Of a stretch of DNA of 64,000 bases, positions 1 to 11,039 are shown one piece after another; within the stretch, counting starts at the first letter, position 1, and every line of letters begins with the position of its first letter. The position numbers and the translations under genes were made by a program. Source of the stretch: Ovis canadensis (taxonomy: Eukaryota > Chordata > Mammalia > Artiodactyla > Bovidae); NCBI RefSeq assembly GCF_042477335.2, contig NC_091246.1, positions 255,425,501-255,489,500 on the forward strand. The letters run 5' to 3'. The notes under the pieces are model-generated. The model saw only the letters and a program-made list of their open reading frames with translations, searched no databases and had not been told where the DNA came from.

Positions 1-1740
1 AAGCCCCCTCGGGCCCTGCGCCCCTTGGCTCTGCCTGGGCGCTCACTCCCCTCCGGCCTGGCCCTTCCCTCTCACGGCCCCTGCAGGGTCTCCAGGAGCT
101 CCCACCGCCCAGGGCAGGCTGTCTGCTGTCCTGGGGAGGCCCCATGGTGTCAGGTGCAAGAAGCAACAGGTTCCTGTGGGGGCTCCCACTCAGCACAGCA
201 GCCAGCACCCACCTCCCTCCGTCCTCACTCTGGATGGGCCCAGGCGGGTTCAAGGCCCCACTGTGTGCTGGTTCTCATCTCCCGGCGCTGCCTATGGGCG
301 AGTCGCCAAGCTACTCTGTGCCTGCTGCACAGAGGGGGTGCTCATTCACACACCCCTCCCAGGAGCACAGGGTTCTGCTGGGCAGGCTCCTCCAAGGGTA
401 CGGGGCTCACCTGGGCAGGTACCCACAGGGCTCAGCACCCAGGAACCGAGTACAGGGCCCTCATTGCAGAGCACCCCCAGTCCACCTGTTGGTCAGGTCT
501 GACTCTGAGCCCCTCAGAGCAGGACCTGAGCTAACAAACAGCTGCTCCTGGACAGGGCAGTGACCCTGGGCTTCACTACACAGCCTCCTTCCACCGAGTC
601 TTCCAGAGACTTCCACTGCACCCGGGTACTGAGCCCTGTCTCCACACCCCACCCCTCCTCTCCCTGACTTGTGGGTTCCCCTCATTAGGAGAGGGTCTTC
701 TTGAAATTACCTCCCACTCATGGGCCATATAAAATGATTAGAAAACAAGCCAGAGCTCCAGCCCCATGTCTGTCCTGACCCCCAGGACCCACCCCTGTTC
801 CTTGCACCCGGCAGGCACATCAAGGCCCCTTTCTGCAACTGTGAGCCCCAATGGGGGAGGGTTGGCTGACCTGACCCCCGGCCAGCCCTTCCAGGTGAGC
901 CTGAGTGGGTGTCAGAGCCCCTGCAGGTAGACTCGACGCATACTCTGCGGGCTGTGCGGGCTGGGCTGGCGAGACGGCCTTGCGGTTGCTGTTTGTGATC
1001 AGGTCTTCTCTAGACCAGGTAAGGAAGCGGTGGGTCACCTGTGCCTGCTGGGGGCCGGGGGCCAGGGGTGAGGAAGCCAGAGAAGAGGCGGTGGAGCAGG
1101 ACTGGAGAGGCAACTCAGGGAGGGGACGGGAAGCTTCCCGAAGAGCCCCGGGTCAGGACCACCTCGGCAAGCACGCTGTCGCTGGGGCGGCCCCATCCCT
1201 TCTCTCCAGCCTGTGAGGTCTTTGCTCATATCCGGGTGTTTTACCTGGGAATGGTGGATGAGGTTCAGGAGCAGCTAGCCTGGGGCTCAGCCAAGGTTTA
1301 CTTAGAGAGGCCTCCGTTGGGTCCCCAAACTTCCCACTGAGGATGCTCCTTGGGGAGTAGGGTAGAGGAGGAGGTGGGGTAAGGGGGTGGGGACGGTGAA
1401 GGGCTGCTGGCTGCATGTGAGTCCCCACCCCTGACCATCTTCACAATTGATCATCAGTGTGGCGAGTACCCTAACTGGGTTTTCACCTGTGTAACTGGTG
1501 AAAGCAGTGTCCTCAGTCAGGACTGAGATGTTACCCCACTTGTTCTGGTGTAAGAACCTGGGGAGGCGTGTGCAGCCCTAGGGACAGGCTTCAGACGTGA
1601 CCCCTCAACATTCTGGGGTCCAGCCACTGCTTTAGCATTTCTGAGGGCCCAGTGCTGACTCTGAGGGCTCTGTAACACACCCTCCATCTGCCTTTACTGA
1701 GACCCCTGCTTCTAGGATCCTACAGAGCAGGGTCTGTGTG
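1..1740. other. GC-rich anonymous sequence, no gene seen
   Basis: I recognise no exon series, repeat or RNA gene here. Short overlapping open frames exist on both strands, as expected in GC-rich DNA, but none has low-complexity-free protein-like content or a recognisable domain. It could be intronic or intergenic. Confidence 0.4.
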
Positions 1741-2165
1741 GCTGCTCTGTGGCCTAACAAATGATCACAAGCTGGGTGGCTTAAAACAACAGGAGTTCAT
1801 CCTCCCCCAGTCTTGGAGACCAGACCCCTGAGATCAAGGCGGCACAGGGCTGAGGTCCCTCCAGAGGCTCCGGATAGGGTCCTTCCTGCCTTTTCCAGCT
1901 TCAGGGGCTCCAGAGGTCCCTGGGCTTGTGGCCCCTCCTGCCCATCTCTGCCTTCCTCTTCATGCGGCTTGTCCTCTGTGTCTGTCTTCCTTCTTTTGTC
2001 CCTTACAAGGAACATTCTAGTTAGATTGAGGGCCAGCCACACCCAACGTGACCTCACCTTGACATCTTTAACTGCATCTACAAAGACCCTTTTCCCAGAT
2101 ATGGTCTTGTTCACATGTTCTGGAGGTACACACCATTCGGGGCCACCGTTCACCCCATTATCTGT
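1741..2165 (-). mobile_element. Ancient MaLR (MLT1-like) LTR, antisense
   Basis: The plus strand reads like the reverse complement of a mammalian MaLR LTR. It has the 'GGGTGGCTTAAAACAACAG' block near 1771, then segments resembling the 'cttttccagcttc' and 'catctacaaagaccctttt' parts of that family (about 1893 and 2073). It is heavily diverged, consistent with an insertion older than ruminants. The family call rests on remembered consensus, and the subfamily was not determined. Confidence 0.6.
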
Positions 2166-2817
2166 GTGAAAATCACCCTCGTTTTAGGAAATCACCAAGG
2201 CCCCATAGAGACAGGCACAGATGGCAGCCATGTGGGCGGGGGGCTGGGGAGAATGAGGAGCATGGAATCACCTGGAGAGGATCAAGGCCTGACTTCATGA
2301 GAAGGTGAGCTCTTCCACCACGGGGCCCGTGGAAACAGTCACTCCATCCTGTCTATGCAAAGGGGCCCGGTGTCAAGTCCAGAAGTGTCTGCCTTGCAAA
2401 GCTGGCTCTGCTGGATGTCATCATCATTACCGTCATGTAGCCAGTGACAATGGGCTTAGGTGTGGAGGGGAATTAGTGTGGGACTGGCTGTGGGCTCTGG
2501 AGGAGGAGCTGACAGTCACTGGGGCACAAGGAAGTGGGAGCCTGGGAGGCCCCCTGTGTTACTGAACCAAACTTGGGTCCTCACGCCTGAGTGCAATGCC
2601 AGGTTGTGGTGAAGGAACGGGAAGTGATAGTTACAAAAGCCGATACATGGAGGACAGCTAATCCATGCTCCAAACCCCAGACTCCCTGAAGGGTTTCAGC
2701 AAAGCAGTTTACAGGCCGCCTGAGGGAGGGGGTCACAGAGTTTGTGATCCGCTGGTGCACGGTTCTCTGGTTGGTGAGGTAACAGGCGGCTAACCTCACA
2801 AATCCTCAGGCATTGGA
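2166..2817. other. Anonymous sequence
   Basis: No gene or recognised repeat. It lies between the old MaLR LTR and the solo LTR. Confidence 0.4.
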
Positions 2818-3498
2818 TGTTGCGGTCCTTTAATGGACCAGGACCTGGTGGTCCGGAGGTGACGATAAGAAAGTGAAAGAGAGAAAGAGGCTGATACTCC
2901 CTGGTTTAGGCAGAAAACCAATAAAGTCCTTGACACAGGACTTGCGTCTCTCACAAAGGCACCGGGCGCCCTCTCGGGGTTGGGGGGTGAAGTCACAGGG
3001 TGCCCCCTCGAGAAAGTCTGAGAAGCCTGGGCAGGGGAGTGAGCAAGACAGGTCTCTGTGCTCCAAGGAATCAGCCGAAGAGAGAGAGAGAGAGAAAGAG
3101 AGAGAAAGAAAGAAAAGAAAGACAGACAGACAGACACGGGGACCCAAGCTCTGATGGAGCAAAGGTGCTTTGATGAATTTTCTGTGAGTATATATAAGCT
3201 GTGGTACAAGAAGTTTCTTACGACTATGATAAAGATCAGAAAACCAAGCGTATAACAACTGTTAGAAGGGAACAAGGGATTAATAATTGCCACAAAGTCA
3301 GAAGACCATCCATATCTCAAGAAATGGGATCGAGACTAAGCAGTTTTGTAGTAAAGAGAATGTTTACTAAAGGAGACTCAAGCCTGTCGCACACAGCGGC
3401 CCTGGCTCCTGGGAGCAGCGTTCTGCTCCGCTTGGAAAGAAACAAAGGACTTGGGAGAAGCAGCACGCAGGAATCGTTCTGTTAAACACTCCCCGACA
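2818..3498 (-). mobile_element. Class II ERV solo LTR, antisense
   Basis: On the minus strand the element begins TGTCGGGGAGTG (3498) and ends CCGCAACA (2818), giving the TG...CA ends of an LTR of 681 bp. It is flanked by ATTGGA (2812-2817) and ACTGGA (3499-3504), a 6-bp target duplication with one mismatch, which is the size made by class II (betaretrovirus-like) integrases. A TATATA-rich box lies near 3190-3199, followed on the minus strand by a long pyrimidine tract. No internal retroviral sequence adjoins either end, so this is a solo LTR left by recombination between two LTRs. Confidence 0.7.
3079..3136. repeat. GA-rich / (GACA)n simple repeat inside the solo LTR
   Basis: Runs of GAGA and AAAGAAAG lead into a short GACA array on the plus strand. 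On the transcribed (minus) strand this is a long polypyrimidine tract just downstream of the putative TATA box. Confidence 0.85.
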
Positions 3499-4240
3499 AC
3501 TGGACGCTCCGGCGGGGACGTGTTCATGCTCATCTAGTAGTTAGCTTCTTCCACTCAGTGAGGCTTCTGGTGTCTGTGAAACTCCCAAGGTATGCATCAG
3601 ATGCTGTTACCTCCAAAATTCAGAGAGGAGCTGCCGCAGAGGATACAGGATGGGGTCTGTCCTGGGAGGGCCCACAGGCTCCTGCTCGGTCACACCTGGT
3701 GTCTGAGCTCAGCAGCTGGAGAAGGAAGGTGGGGCTGCCTCCTGGGCATGGGGAGCAGCAGGATCACAGTCCTCGAGGGGCCTGTTAGTCCCCAGGGTGA
3801 GATGAGTGGCAGTGGATGGACAGACGCATCTGGGCTGGGAGAGGGGACCAGGTAGGAAATGTCACTGGAATTGTCACCGGGAGGAAGAGGAAAGGCGGGA
3901 GGGGGCAGGTGGCTCACAGTCGACCCCATGCAGGTGATGGTGGTCTTCTGGAAACAACTCAGAGCTGGGAGGACGCTGTCAGGAGGTCAGCTTCATTCTC
4001 CTGTTCCTTTGTAAAACATGGTGTCAGAGTTTGAGACACCCTCAGGAGACTTCTGAGCCCATTGCTGCTGTGGCTTCATCAAAGGGGCTCAGGCCTTGCC
4101 CACGTCCCCACTGGGGATGAAGCCCATGAGCACTGGGGCCCACAGACTTCAGGAAACACTTAACCTCAGGGCTGGTCTCCCTTCTTCCAACCAGCTGCTG
4201 GTCAGAGGCCACATTCTCCCATCCTGACTCCACCCCCGGA
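3499..4240. other. Anonymous sequence
   Basis: No repeat or gene recognised. Open frames are short and overlap on both strands. Confidence 0.4.
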
Positions 4241-4244
4241 GCCT

Positions 4245-4632
4245 AGGAGTACTCCAGTGTATAGATGGCCTACGCAGGCTTCATGTTCCTGTCGCTGGAC
4301 GTTTTGGAGGACTCTGTCTTGGCTGTTGTAGATAGTGCTTCTCTGAAAACAGGGGTGCACGTATCATTTCAAGTTTTGATGTTCTCCAGATCTGAGCCCA
4401 GAAGTGGGGGTGCTGGGTCCCATGGCTCATCTGCTCCCTCTCCTCAGGACCCTCCACGCTGTTTTCCGTCGCGGCTGCACCCTTGTGCACCCCCACTCAG
4501 AGTGTGGGAGGATTCCATTTTCCCTACGCCCTCTGCAGCATTTATTCTTTGGAGCTCTTTCTCATGATGGCCGTTCTGACTGGTGGGAGGGGATTCATCA
4601 GTGTAGATTTGATCAGCATTGATTTAACAATG
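4245..4632 (-). mobile_element. Old L1 fragment (ORF2 3' part), antisense
   Basis: The plus strand contains diverged versions of the reverse-complement L1 ORF2 C-terminal region ('gtagatagtgcttctctgaaaaca', 'gcatttattctttggagctctt', 'ttctgactggtggga', 'aacaatgagt'). The same region is well preserved in the full-length L1 at about 41060-41370. It is too decayed to encode protein. Confidence 0.6.
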
Positions 4633-4852
4633 AGTGGGTCTTCCCTGGTGTGGCTCAGCAGCAAAGAATCTGCCTGCAGTGGAGGAGATGCGAGAGATTC
4701 AGAATTGATCCCTGAGTCGGGAAGATGCCCTGGAGAAGGAAAGGGCAACCCAACCAGTATTCTTTCCTGGAAAATTCCATGGACAGCAGAGACTGGCAGG
4801 CTACAGCCCACGGGGTTGCAAAAAGTTGGACACAACTGAGCAACTGAGCACA
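4633..4852 (+). mobile_element. Bov-tA SINE
   Basis: Begins at the 'tcttccctggtg' tRNA-derived head, runs through 'ggaagatgccctggagaagg', 'attctttcctgg' and 'ccatggacagcagag', and ends in 'gttggacacaactgagcaactgagcac'. This is the sense order of the ruminant tRNA-Glu-derived Bov-tA family. It separates two L1 fragments. Confidence 0.9.
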
Positions 4853-4879
4853 GGAATGAGTGAGGGGGGGTGTCTTTCC

Positions 4880-5477
4880 AGGGGCTTGATTCGTGTATAG
4901 CCAGACATAGATATGTTCTTTTTCAGGTTCTCTTCCCATGTAAGTTATTACGGAGTGTTGAGGAGGGTTCCTTGTGCTATGCAGTGGGTCCTTGTGGATG
5001 ATTTTATAAAGAATAGTGTGTGTGTGTTAATCTGAACCAGCTCATTTCTCCCTGCCCTCCTCTTTTCCTCCTGGGGAACCATAAGCCTCTTCTTGGGAAC
5101 CATAAGTCTGTGAGGCTGTTTCTCTTTGGTAAAGAAGTCCGTGTGTCTCCATCTTTAGATTCCACCTAGAAGTGATGCCATTTGATTCTTGTCTGGCTCT
5201 GTCTCTCCTGCTTCACTTAGAATGGTCACCTCTACTTTCCTCCCTGCGGCTGGAAATATTGTTACTTGACCCTTTTAACGGCTGAAGAATGCTGTATCAT
5301 GTCTAGGGGCCCACCTTCTTTCCCCATTGATCTGTGTTCTGCTCTTCGATGGCTGCCGTGTCCTGTTCACGGTCCTAGTGCAGCTGTGACCAGAGGGCTG
5401 CAGGCGACTTTTCAAACTTTGGTTTTCTCTGTATCTACACCCAGGTGTGGGATTGCTGGATCCTATGGTACTCGTAT
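4880..5477 (-). mobile_element. L1 fragment (3' UTR and ORF2 end), antisense, left half
   Basis: The plus strand gives the reverse complement of an L1 3' end. There are the 'ttccttgtgctatgcagtgggtcc' and 'ggaaccataag' blocks typical of mammalian L1 3' UTRs, then the ORF2 C-terminal region ending '...gtgtgggattgctggatcctatggta'. It is interrupted at 5478 by an LTR and continues at 5981. Confidence 0.7.
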
Positions 5478-5980
5478 TGAAGGAGGATACAGAAAAGGCT
5501 CTATCTTGAAAGTAGGACTCCATCTTGGGCCAGACTATGGACTTTGAGCTATATGCCCAGTATCTATGGAAACAACATACCAACTGGAAAACCAGGCTCC
5601 CGGAAGGAAGAGCCTCCGGGCTCGTACCTAGAGTCTCCATGCCTAAAAGAATACCCTACTTATCTGTGTAACTGAGTTGAATCATACATTCTATTATGCT
5701 AGTTTGGTATGACCACAGGCCTAATTGTCCACTGTTAATTGCCTAGGCTTAAGGCATATGAAGCATGGGTTAACTTTGATTGTATCTTTCTTTTTCCTTT
5801 ATTCAGACTAGTTTCAGGGAACCTTATACACCTAGGGTATATAACGTTTTCACAAAAACTGGTTGGGGTCCTTGGCTAAGAGGAGACTCTGCCTTGGGCC
5901 CACTGGTGTAATAAACGGCACTCCACTATCTGCATTGTCCTTCTGAGTGAGTTTGTTTCCCGGAACGTGTGGCTACAACA
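5478..5980 (+). mobile_element. Class I ERV-type solo LTR inserted in L1
   Basis: A 503-bp element with TG...CA ends (TGAAGGAGG...GGCTACAACA). It carries a TATA box ('gggtatataa', about 5838) and an AATAAA signal ('gtaataaac', about 5909) in sense order. It splits an L1 copy. The flanks GTAT (5474-5477) and CTAT (5981-5984) look like a 4-bp target duplication with one change. The same family recurs at 30.1-30.5, 32.5-33.05 and 48.3-48.8 kb, always on the plus strand. The class I call rests on the clean 4-bp duplication of the 48.3-kb copy. Confidence 0.75.
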
Positions 5981-6645
5981 CTATGTTTAGTATTTTAAAA
6001 GAAACTTGCTACTCTTTGCCTACTGAGTAGACCGATTTACATTCCCACCACGAGTGCAGGGGAGCTCCCTTCTCTCCACATCCTCTGCAACATGAATTGT
6101 TGGGGATTCTCTGAGATGGCCATTCTGACTGGAGTGAGGTGATAGCTCACTGGACTTTTGAATGGTCTTCCTCTAGCCATGAGTGATGCTGAGCACCTTT
6201 TCAAGTGCTTAATGGCCATGTGTATGCCTTCTTCATGAAATGTCCATTGAGATCTTCGGCCCATTTCCTATTGGGTATTTTTGTTTTTTGATGTTGAACT
6301 GCTTGAGCTGTCTGTATGTTTTGGAGATGAATTCTTTGTGGGGATCTTTGTTTTGAAATATATATATTTTTTCTATTCTGAGTGTTGTCTTCTTTTTTCA
6401 TTTAGGGTTTCCTTTGCTGTGAAAATGCTGCTAAGATTAATTACATCACTTTGGCCTGATTTTATTTTATTTATTGTTACTCTTAAGATGTGGATCCAAA
6501 AAGAACTTGCTGTGATTTACAACAAAGCATTTTCTGCCTATATTTTCCTCAAGGGTTTTAGAGTGCCCATCCTCACATTGAGATCTGTAAATTATTTAGA
6601 GTTTTTTTGTGTGTATGGTGTTAGGGAGTGAGGATGGGCTATTTC
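5981..6645 (-). mobile_element. L1 fragment, antisense, right half
   Basis: Continues the L1 cut by the LTR: reverse-complement ORF2 features such as 'attcccaccacgagtgcagggg', 'gccattctgactggagtgaggtgatagc' and 'tgagtgatgctgagcacc' appear in the order expected downstream of 5477. It is decayed and has no intact frame. Confidence 0.75.
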
Positions 6646-6649
6646 CTGC

Positions 6650-6752
6650 TGTATAAGTAAACAGGGATGTCATAGTCATCAGCAATTGCAGCCCTCCAGT
6701 GTGAGCCAGTGAGCCCTCAGGGAACTCAGGGAGGAGAAGAATATCTCCTCTC
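6650..6752. mobile_element. Short LTR-like fragment
   Basis: The stretch 'tgtcatagtcatcagcaattgcagcc...ccctcagggaactcagggagg' resembles the start of the block at 33061-33150 ('tcacagtcatcagtgctgcagcc...ccctgaggggactcgggaggg'). Two dispersed copies suggest a repeat, probably an LTR edge cut by the next BovB. Confidence 0.4.
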
Positions 6753-7982
6753 TCAGTTCAGTCGCTCAGTCGTGTCTGACTCTTTGCGACCCCATGAACC
6801 TCAGCAAGCCAGGCCTCCCTGTCCATCACCAACACCCGGAGTCCACCCAAACTCATGTCCATTGAGTCAGTGATGCCATCCAACCATCTCATCCTCTGTT
6901 GTCCCCTTCTCCTGCCCTCAATCTTTCCCAGCATCAGGGTCTTTTCCAGTGACTCAGCTCTTCGCATCAGGTGCCCAAAGTATTGGAGTTTCAGCTTCAG
7001 CATCAGTCCTTCCAATGAACACCCAGGACTGATCGCCTTTAGGATGGACTGGTTGCATCTCCTTGCAGTCCAAGGGACTCTCAAGGGTCTTCTCCAACAC
7101 CACAGTTCAAAAGCATCAATTCTTCAGCGCTCAGCTTTCTTTTAGTCCAACTCTCACATCCATACATGACTACTGGAAAAACAATAGCCTTGACTACATG
7201 GACCTTTGTTGGCAAAGTAATGTCTCTGCTTTTTAATATGCTGTCTAGGTTGGTCATAACTTTTCTTCCAAGGAGTAAGGTCTTTTAATTTCATGGCTGC
7301 AGTCACCACCTGCAGTGGTTTTGGAGCCCCCAAAAATAAAGTCAGCCACTGTTTCCACAGTTTCTCCATCTATTTGTCATGAAGTGATGGGACCAGATGC
7401 CATGATCTTAGTTTTCTGAATGTTGAGCTTTAAGCCAACTTTTTCACTCTCCTCTTTCACTTTCATCAAGAGGCTCTTTAGTTCTTCTTCACTTTCTTCC
7501 ATAAGGGTGGTGTCATCTGCATATCTGAGGTTATTGATATTTCTCCCGGCAATCTTGATTCCAGCTTGTGCTTCTTCCAGTCCAGCATTTCTAATGATGT
7601 ACACTGCATAGAAGTTAAATAAGCAGGGTGACAATATACAGTCTTGATGTACTCCTCTTCCTACTTGGAACCAGTCTGTTGTTCCATATCCAGTTCTAAC
7701 TGTTGCTTCCTGACCTGCTTTCTACAGCTTTCTCAGGAGGTAGGTCAGGTGGTCTGGTATTCCCATCTCTTTCAGAATTTTCCACAATTTATTGTTATCC
7801 ACACAGTCAAAGGCTTTAGCATAGTCAATAAAGCAGAAATAGATGTTTTTCTGGAACTCTCTTGCTTTTTTGATGATCCAGCAGATGTTGGCAATTTGAT
7901 CTCTGCCTTTTCTAAAACAAGCTTGAACATCTGGAAGTTCACAGTTCATGTATTGTTGAAACCTGGCTTGGAGAATTTTGAG
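6753..7982 (-). mobile_element. BovB (RTE) LINE fragment with RT remnant, antisense
   Basis: The 3' end of BovB ('ttcagtcgctcagtcgtgtctgactctttgcgaccccatg') is at the left, and the element reads leftwards. Reverse transcriptase is recognisable in broken frames. The catalytic Tyr-Ala-Asp-Asp is encoded at 7512-7523 within the frame at 7377-7634, and an upstream RT segment (FIDYAKAFDCVDN) lies in the frame at 7722-8108. It is 5'-truncated near 7982, where similarity stops. Confidence 0.9.
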
Positions 7983-8589
7983 CAAAAACAGAGCCTTTTC
8001 CCAACTCTCCCTGGACACAGAGCAGTTGACGATGCTAGTGCCCTGTTCCACCGCACTCCACCACACCCTCTCAGACAGGCCCACGCTCGCCCATCCTGTG
8101 TGTGTCACAGGAATTACTCAGTGGCGCAGGCAAGCATTCTGTGGCCCTTCAGGGACCAGCTCCGTGTCCTTCCTGTAGAGCCGGCTCACAGCCCAGCTCT
8201 GCCACCTCCGCCTCTCACCATGGGCTTCCACTCTGTTCTCCCAGTATCACCCTCAGTGCTCTCCTCCGGGCATCTGTTGGAGCTCATGGCCATGCCACCA
8301 CCTCAAGGCCAAGGTGCCTGTGGAAGAAGAAGATGCTAAGATAGCCCAGACCACTGTCTGGAGCCAGGTCTGTTTTCCTTGGGTGGAGTGTTCAGGGAAG
8401 GAAAGTGCGGGGAAAGTCAGGGTAGGGGTACTGGTGGGATGGACGGGATGACCAGCTGTCACAGACCAGCCTAATGTGAACTAGATTTGGCTTCTTTGAT
8501 TCCCTTACAATTCAGCCCTTCTGAGGAAAGGCAGTGGGAGAGTCGTGTCTGTGGGTGACGGAGGGAGTCTGGAGGAGACCTGGAAGCCC
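7983..8589. other. Anonymous sequence
   Basis: No recognised repeat or gene. It lies between the truncated BovB and the degenerate repeats upstream of the CpG block. Confidence 0.4.
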
Positions 8590-9240
8590 CTAACTGCTGG
8601 ACTGGGGTCAGGCTGAAATCAGGGCTCTGTTCCAGTGCAGGAAAGGGAAGATTTCTCCAAAAAGCATTTTTGGGATCTCCACCTGGATACTCTGGGAAAA
8701 TCTGGGCATAATATGGGCTCCACGTCTAAGGGACAAGTCCCTTGGCTTGAGGAGATCTGGGTCACATGGGCTGAAGGAACTGGGGTTCCTCAGAAAGAGG
8801 AGTTTGGGGGAGTCATTTGGCTGATGTAGAATGCACAGGTTGAGAAAACGTGGGATCTTTGAGGCTGAGGAAATTGGGGGGGTCTCATTAAGGGGCTTTA
8901 GGTTTCCAACATGCAGGACAGTTGGGGTCTTAAGGAGGACGGGATTAAGAGTTCCCAGGCTGAGGTATTCAGGGTCTCTGAGGTTAAGGAAATTTGGTCT
9001 GTCTGCAGGTGCTATTTTTAGGGTGCCTCAGGCTGAAGGGAACTGTGGTTCCTCTAGGTATTTGAGGATCGCAGCACAATGGGATTCAGTGTTTCTGTGG
9101 GTGAAGGGACTTGTAGTCCCTAAGCTGACTATACATGAGCTCCCTTCAGGTAGGAGCCAGGTTCCTCAAAGTTGCCGGGACTTGGGGCTTCCCAGCCTGG
9201 AATTGGAAGCCGTCAGGCTAAGGGTTTATGAGGGTTTCTC
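8590..9240. repeat. Degenerate short repeats with a CTGAGG-GGTTCC core
   Basis: Related phrases recur every few tens of bases: 'ctgaaggaactggggttcctca' (about 8771), 'ggctgaggaaattggggg' (about 8862), 'aggctgaggtattcagggtc' (about 8959), 'ctgaggttaaggaaatttgg' (about 8978) and 'ggctgaagggaactgtggttcctc' (about 9031). This looks like an old, eroded minisatellite. It abuts the CpG-rich promoter-like block, so it may be an upstream regulatory array, but that is inference. Confidence 0.55.
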
Positions 9241-9244
9241 AGGG

Positions 9245-9560
9245 TGCGTTCCCGTCGGTCACCCCCGCTGTCCTCCGGTGCTCGGAGCTGGGCGGCCTCT
9301 AGCCGAGCCTCGTCCCGTCCTCTGCGGCTGTGGCGAAGCCAAGGGCGAGCAGCCGACTTCTACAGGCCTGGCAGGCACAAGCCTCCAATCGGCGTTGCCA
9401 GCGAAGCAGTCCGGCCAATAGCCGCCAGGATAGCGGGGAGCACGCAGAAGGCCCCGCCCCGCCGCTCGGGGATTGGCTGCTCTGCGTTCCACGCGTGTCT
9501 GTCAAGAGGCCTCCAGCGCGCAGATGCATCTTGGCCGTTTTCTTTGCTTGTTTTCAGGCG
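9245..9560. promoter_or_regulatory. CpG-rich promoter-like block (CCAAT x3, GC box)
   Basis: A compact CpG-dense segment in otherwise CpG-poor DNA. CCAAT boxes are at 9385-9389 and 9415-9419, an inverted one (ATTGG) is at 9472-9476, and an Sp1-type GC box (CCCCGCCCCGCC) is at 9452-9463. There is no TATA box. These are typical of a TATA-less housekeeping promoter. A pyrimidine tract ending in CAG (9536-9557) resembles a splice acceptor on the plus strand. No coding exon can be recognised on either side, so the transcript and its direction are unknown. It could also be the relic promoter of a lost gene. Confidence 0.55.
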
Positions 9561-9920
9561 TCGCGTCTTAGTCCTGGAGCCTCACGTGGGCAGTGGGTCC
9601 TGAGGCTGGATGTTTCCTTCCAGTTCCCTGAACTAGAACCTGGGCTCCACCCGACTTGTAGTCCTGCTCTCGAACTTTCTCCTGGGCCCACTGGTGCCCT
9701 ACCTTGTCAAACCCGGTTTTGGCAAGAACTGTATGTGATGAGTATCAGGGAAAAACTGTGTAATTAAATTCTGACAAGACACAAGATAAACAGCATATTG
9801 GTAAAAGATTTAAACGCAACGCATGGAATAATAAGTATATTAGGAAAAACCTGGAGGATTTTTAACCTCAAAGCAGTTGAAGCAGTACTGATGAGTAATC
9901 TGTATATTTAATGTAGGTAT
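9561..9920. other. Anonymous sequence downstream of CpG block
   Basis: No recognised repeat. A non-coding first exon or intron of a transcript from the CpG block could lie here, but nothing in the sequence proves it. Confidence 0.35.
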
Positions 9921-9921
9921 G

Positions 9922-9962
9922 GGCTTCCCTGATGGAAAATCCTTCTGCAATGCGGGAACTGT
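9922..9962 (+). mobile_element. Bov-tA SINE head fragment
   Basis: 'gggcttccctgatgg...ccttctgcaatgcggga' matches only the first 40 or so bases of Bov-tA. The rest of such an element appears 225 bp downstream at 10188, so this may be one SINE split by later DNA or two separate fragments. Confidence 0.5.
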
Positions 9963-10187
9963 TTGCGTTATCCTAACGAATTTTGATGAGTGATCTGGGG
10001 GACTAATTTTTTTTAATATATAGGGTAACTGTTAGTAGCTTTGGGTAATGCAACAGCTACGGCAGTATGCTGACGTTTAAATTAAAAATTGTCTTGGGTG
10101 TATTCCCTTTCTGTAATGATGGAAATACAGATTAAAGTCACAAAGCAATGTCTGTTCACATTCACTAAACAATTAGAATCAAGATCA

Positions 10188-10330
10188 AATGTTGGGAAGA
10201 TCCCCTGGAGGAGGGCACGGCGACCCACTCCACTATTCTTGCCTGGAGAATCCCCATGGACAGAGGATCCTGGCCAGCTACAGTTCATGGGTTTGCAAAG
10301 AGAGATGACTGAGGGACTTAAGCACAATGT
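10188..10330 (+). mobile_element. Bov-tA SINE, 3' part
   Basis: 'gttgggaagatcccctggagg...attcttgcctggagaatcc...atggacagaggatcctgg...gactgagggacttaagcac' is the body and tail of a Bov-tA SINE in sense orientation, lacking its first third. Confidence 0.8.
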
Positions 10331-10795
10331 ATTAAAAGGCTGCAGAAATGAACTGTAAATAAACCCCCAAAGCCCTGTAAGTGTTTTCCATGAAAGGAGG
10401 CATCAAATTGGAGGACAATGGATCCACAGAGGAGAGTTTGCTTGACACTTACTGGCTCCACAAGATAAAATGGGGACGCTGTTTCTGACCCTTACCCAGC
10501 TTTGCTCGCAGAAAAATAACATGATTTCCGTGTATCGGAAGCAAGACAACTGACTGTAGAATTATTACCAAGGCGGGCCAGGAGTGCTGGCTGGGAGTCT
10601 GGATGGAGAGATGTTAACAGAAAGTGGGCTTGCCTCTCGGGGGTGTTGGACCAGAAGATAAGCCCACCCAAGGCTCGTGGGAAGGAAAGGTGTATTACTT
10701 GCCGAAGTACGGAGAACACCAGGGAGCTTTCCAGAGCAGTGTCCCTCCAAACTGCAAAGTTGGTGAAGTTTTAATCTATGGAAACAGGCCTGTTC
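10331..10795. other. Anonymous sequence
   Basis: No gene or recognised repeat. Confidence 0.35.
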
Positions 10796-10796
10796 A

Positions 10797-11005
10797 GGCT
10801 TCCCTGGTGGCTCAGATGGTAAAGAATCTGCCCACAGTGCAGAAGACCTGGCTTCGATCTCCAGGTCGGGAAGATTCCCTGGAGGAGGGGATGGCAACCC
10901 ACTCCAGTATTCTTGCCTGGAGAATCCCATGGACAGAGGAGCCTGGCAGGCTACAGTCCACGGAGTTGAGAAGAGCCAAAAACAACTGAAGTGACGTAGC
11001 ATGCA
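10797..11005 (+). mobile_element. Bov-tA SINE
   Basis: Near-complete: head 'ggcttccctggtggctcag', then the tRNA-like promoter region, 'cactccagtattcttgcctgg', 'ggagcctggcaggctacag' and a tail 'caactgaagtgacgtagc'. Sense orientation. Confidence 0.9.
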
Positions 11006-11039
11006 CGCTGTCTCCATGGTGGCTGTTCTCAGTAGACAT

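Noticed and set aside
25..534. 169-codon open frame at the window start
   Set aside because: Overlaps two other plus-strand frames of similar length in GC-rich DNA. There is no domain, splice context or protein-like composition.
10797..11005. tRNA gene call from SINE A/B-box-like sequence
   Set aside because: The tRNA similarity belongs to the head of a Bov-tA SINE. There is no cloverleaf with acceptor pairing.
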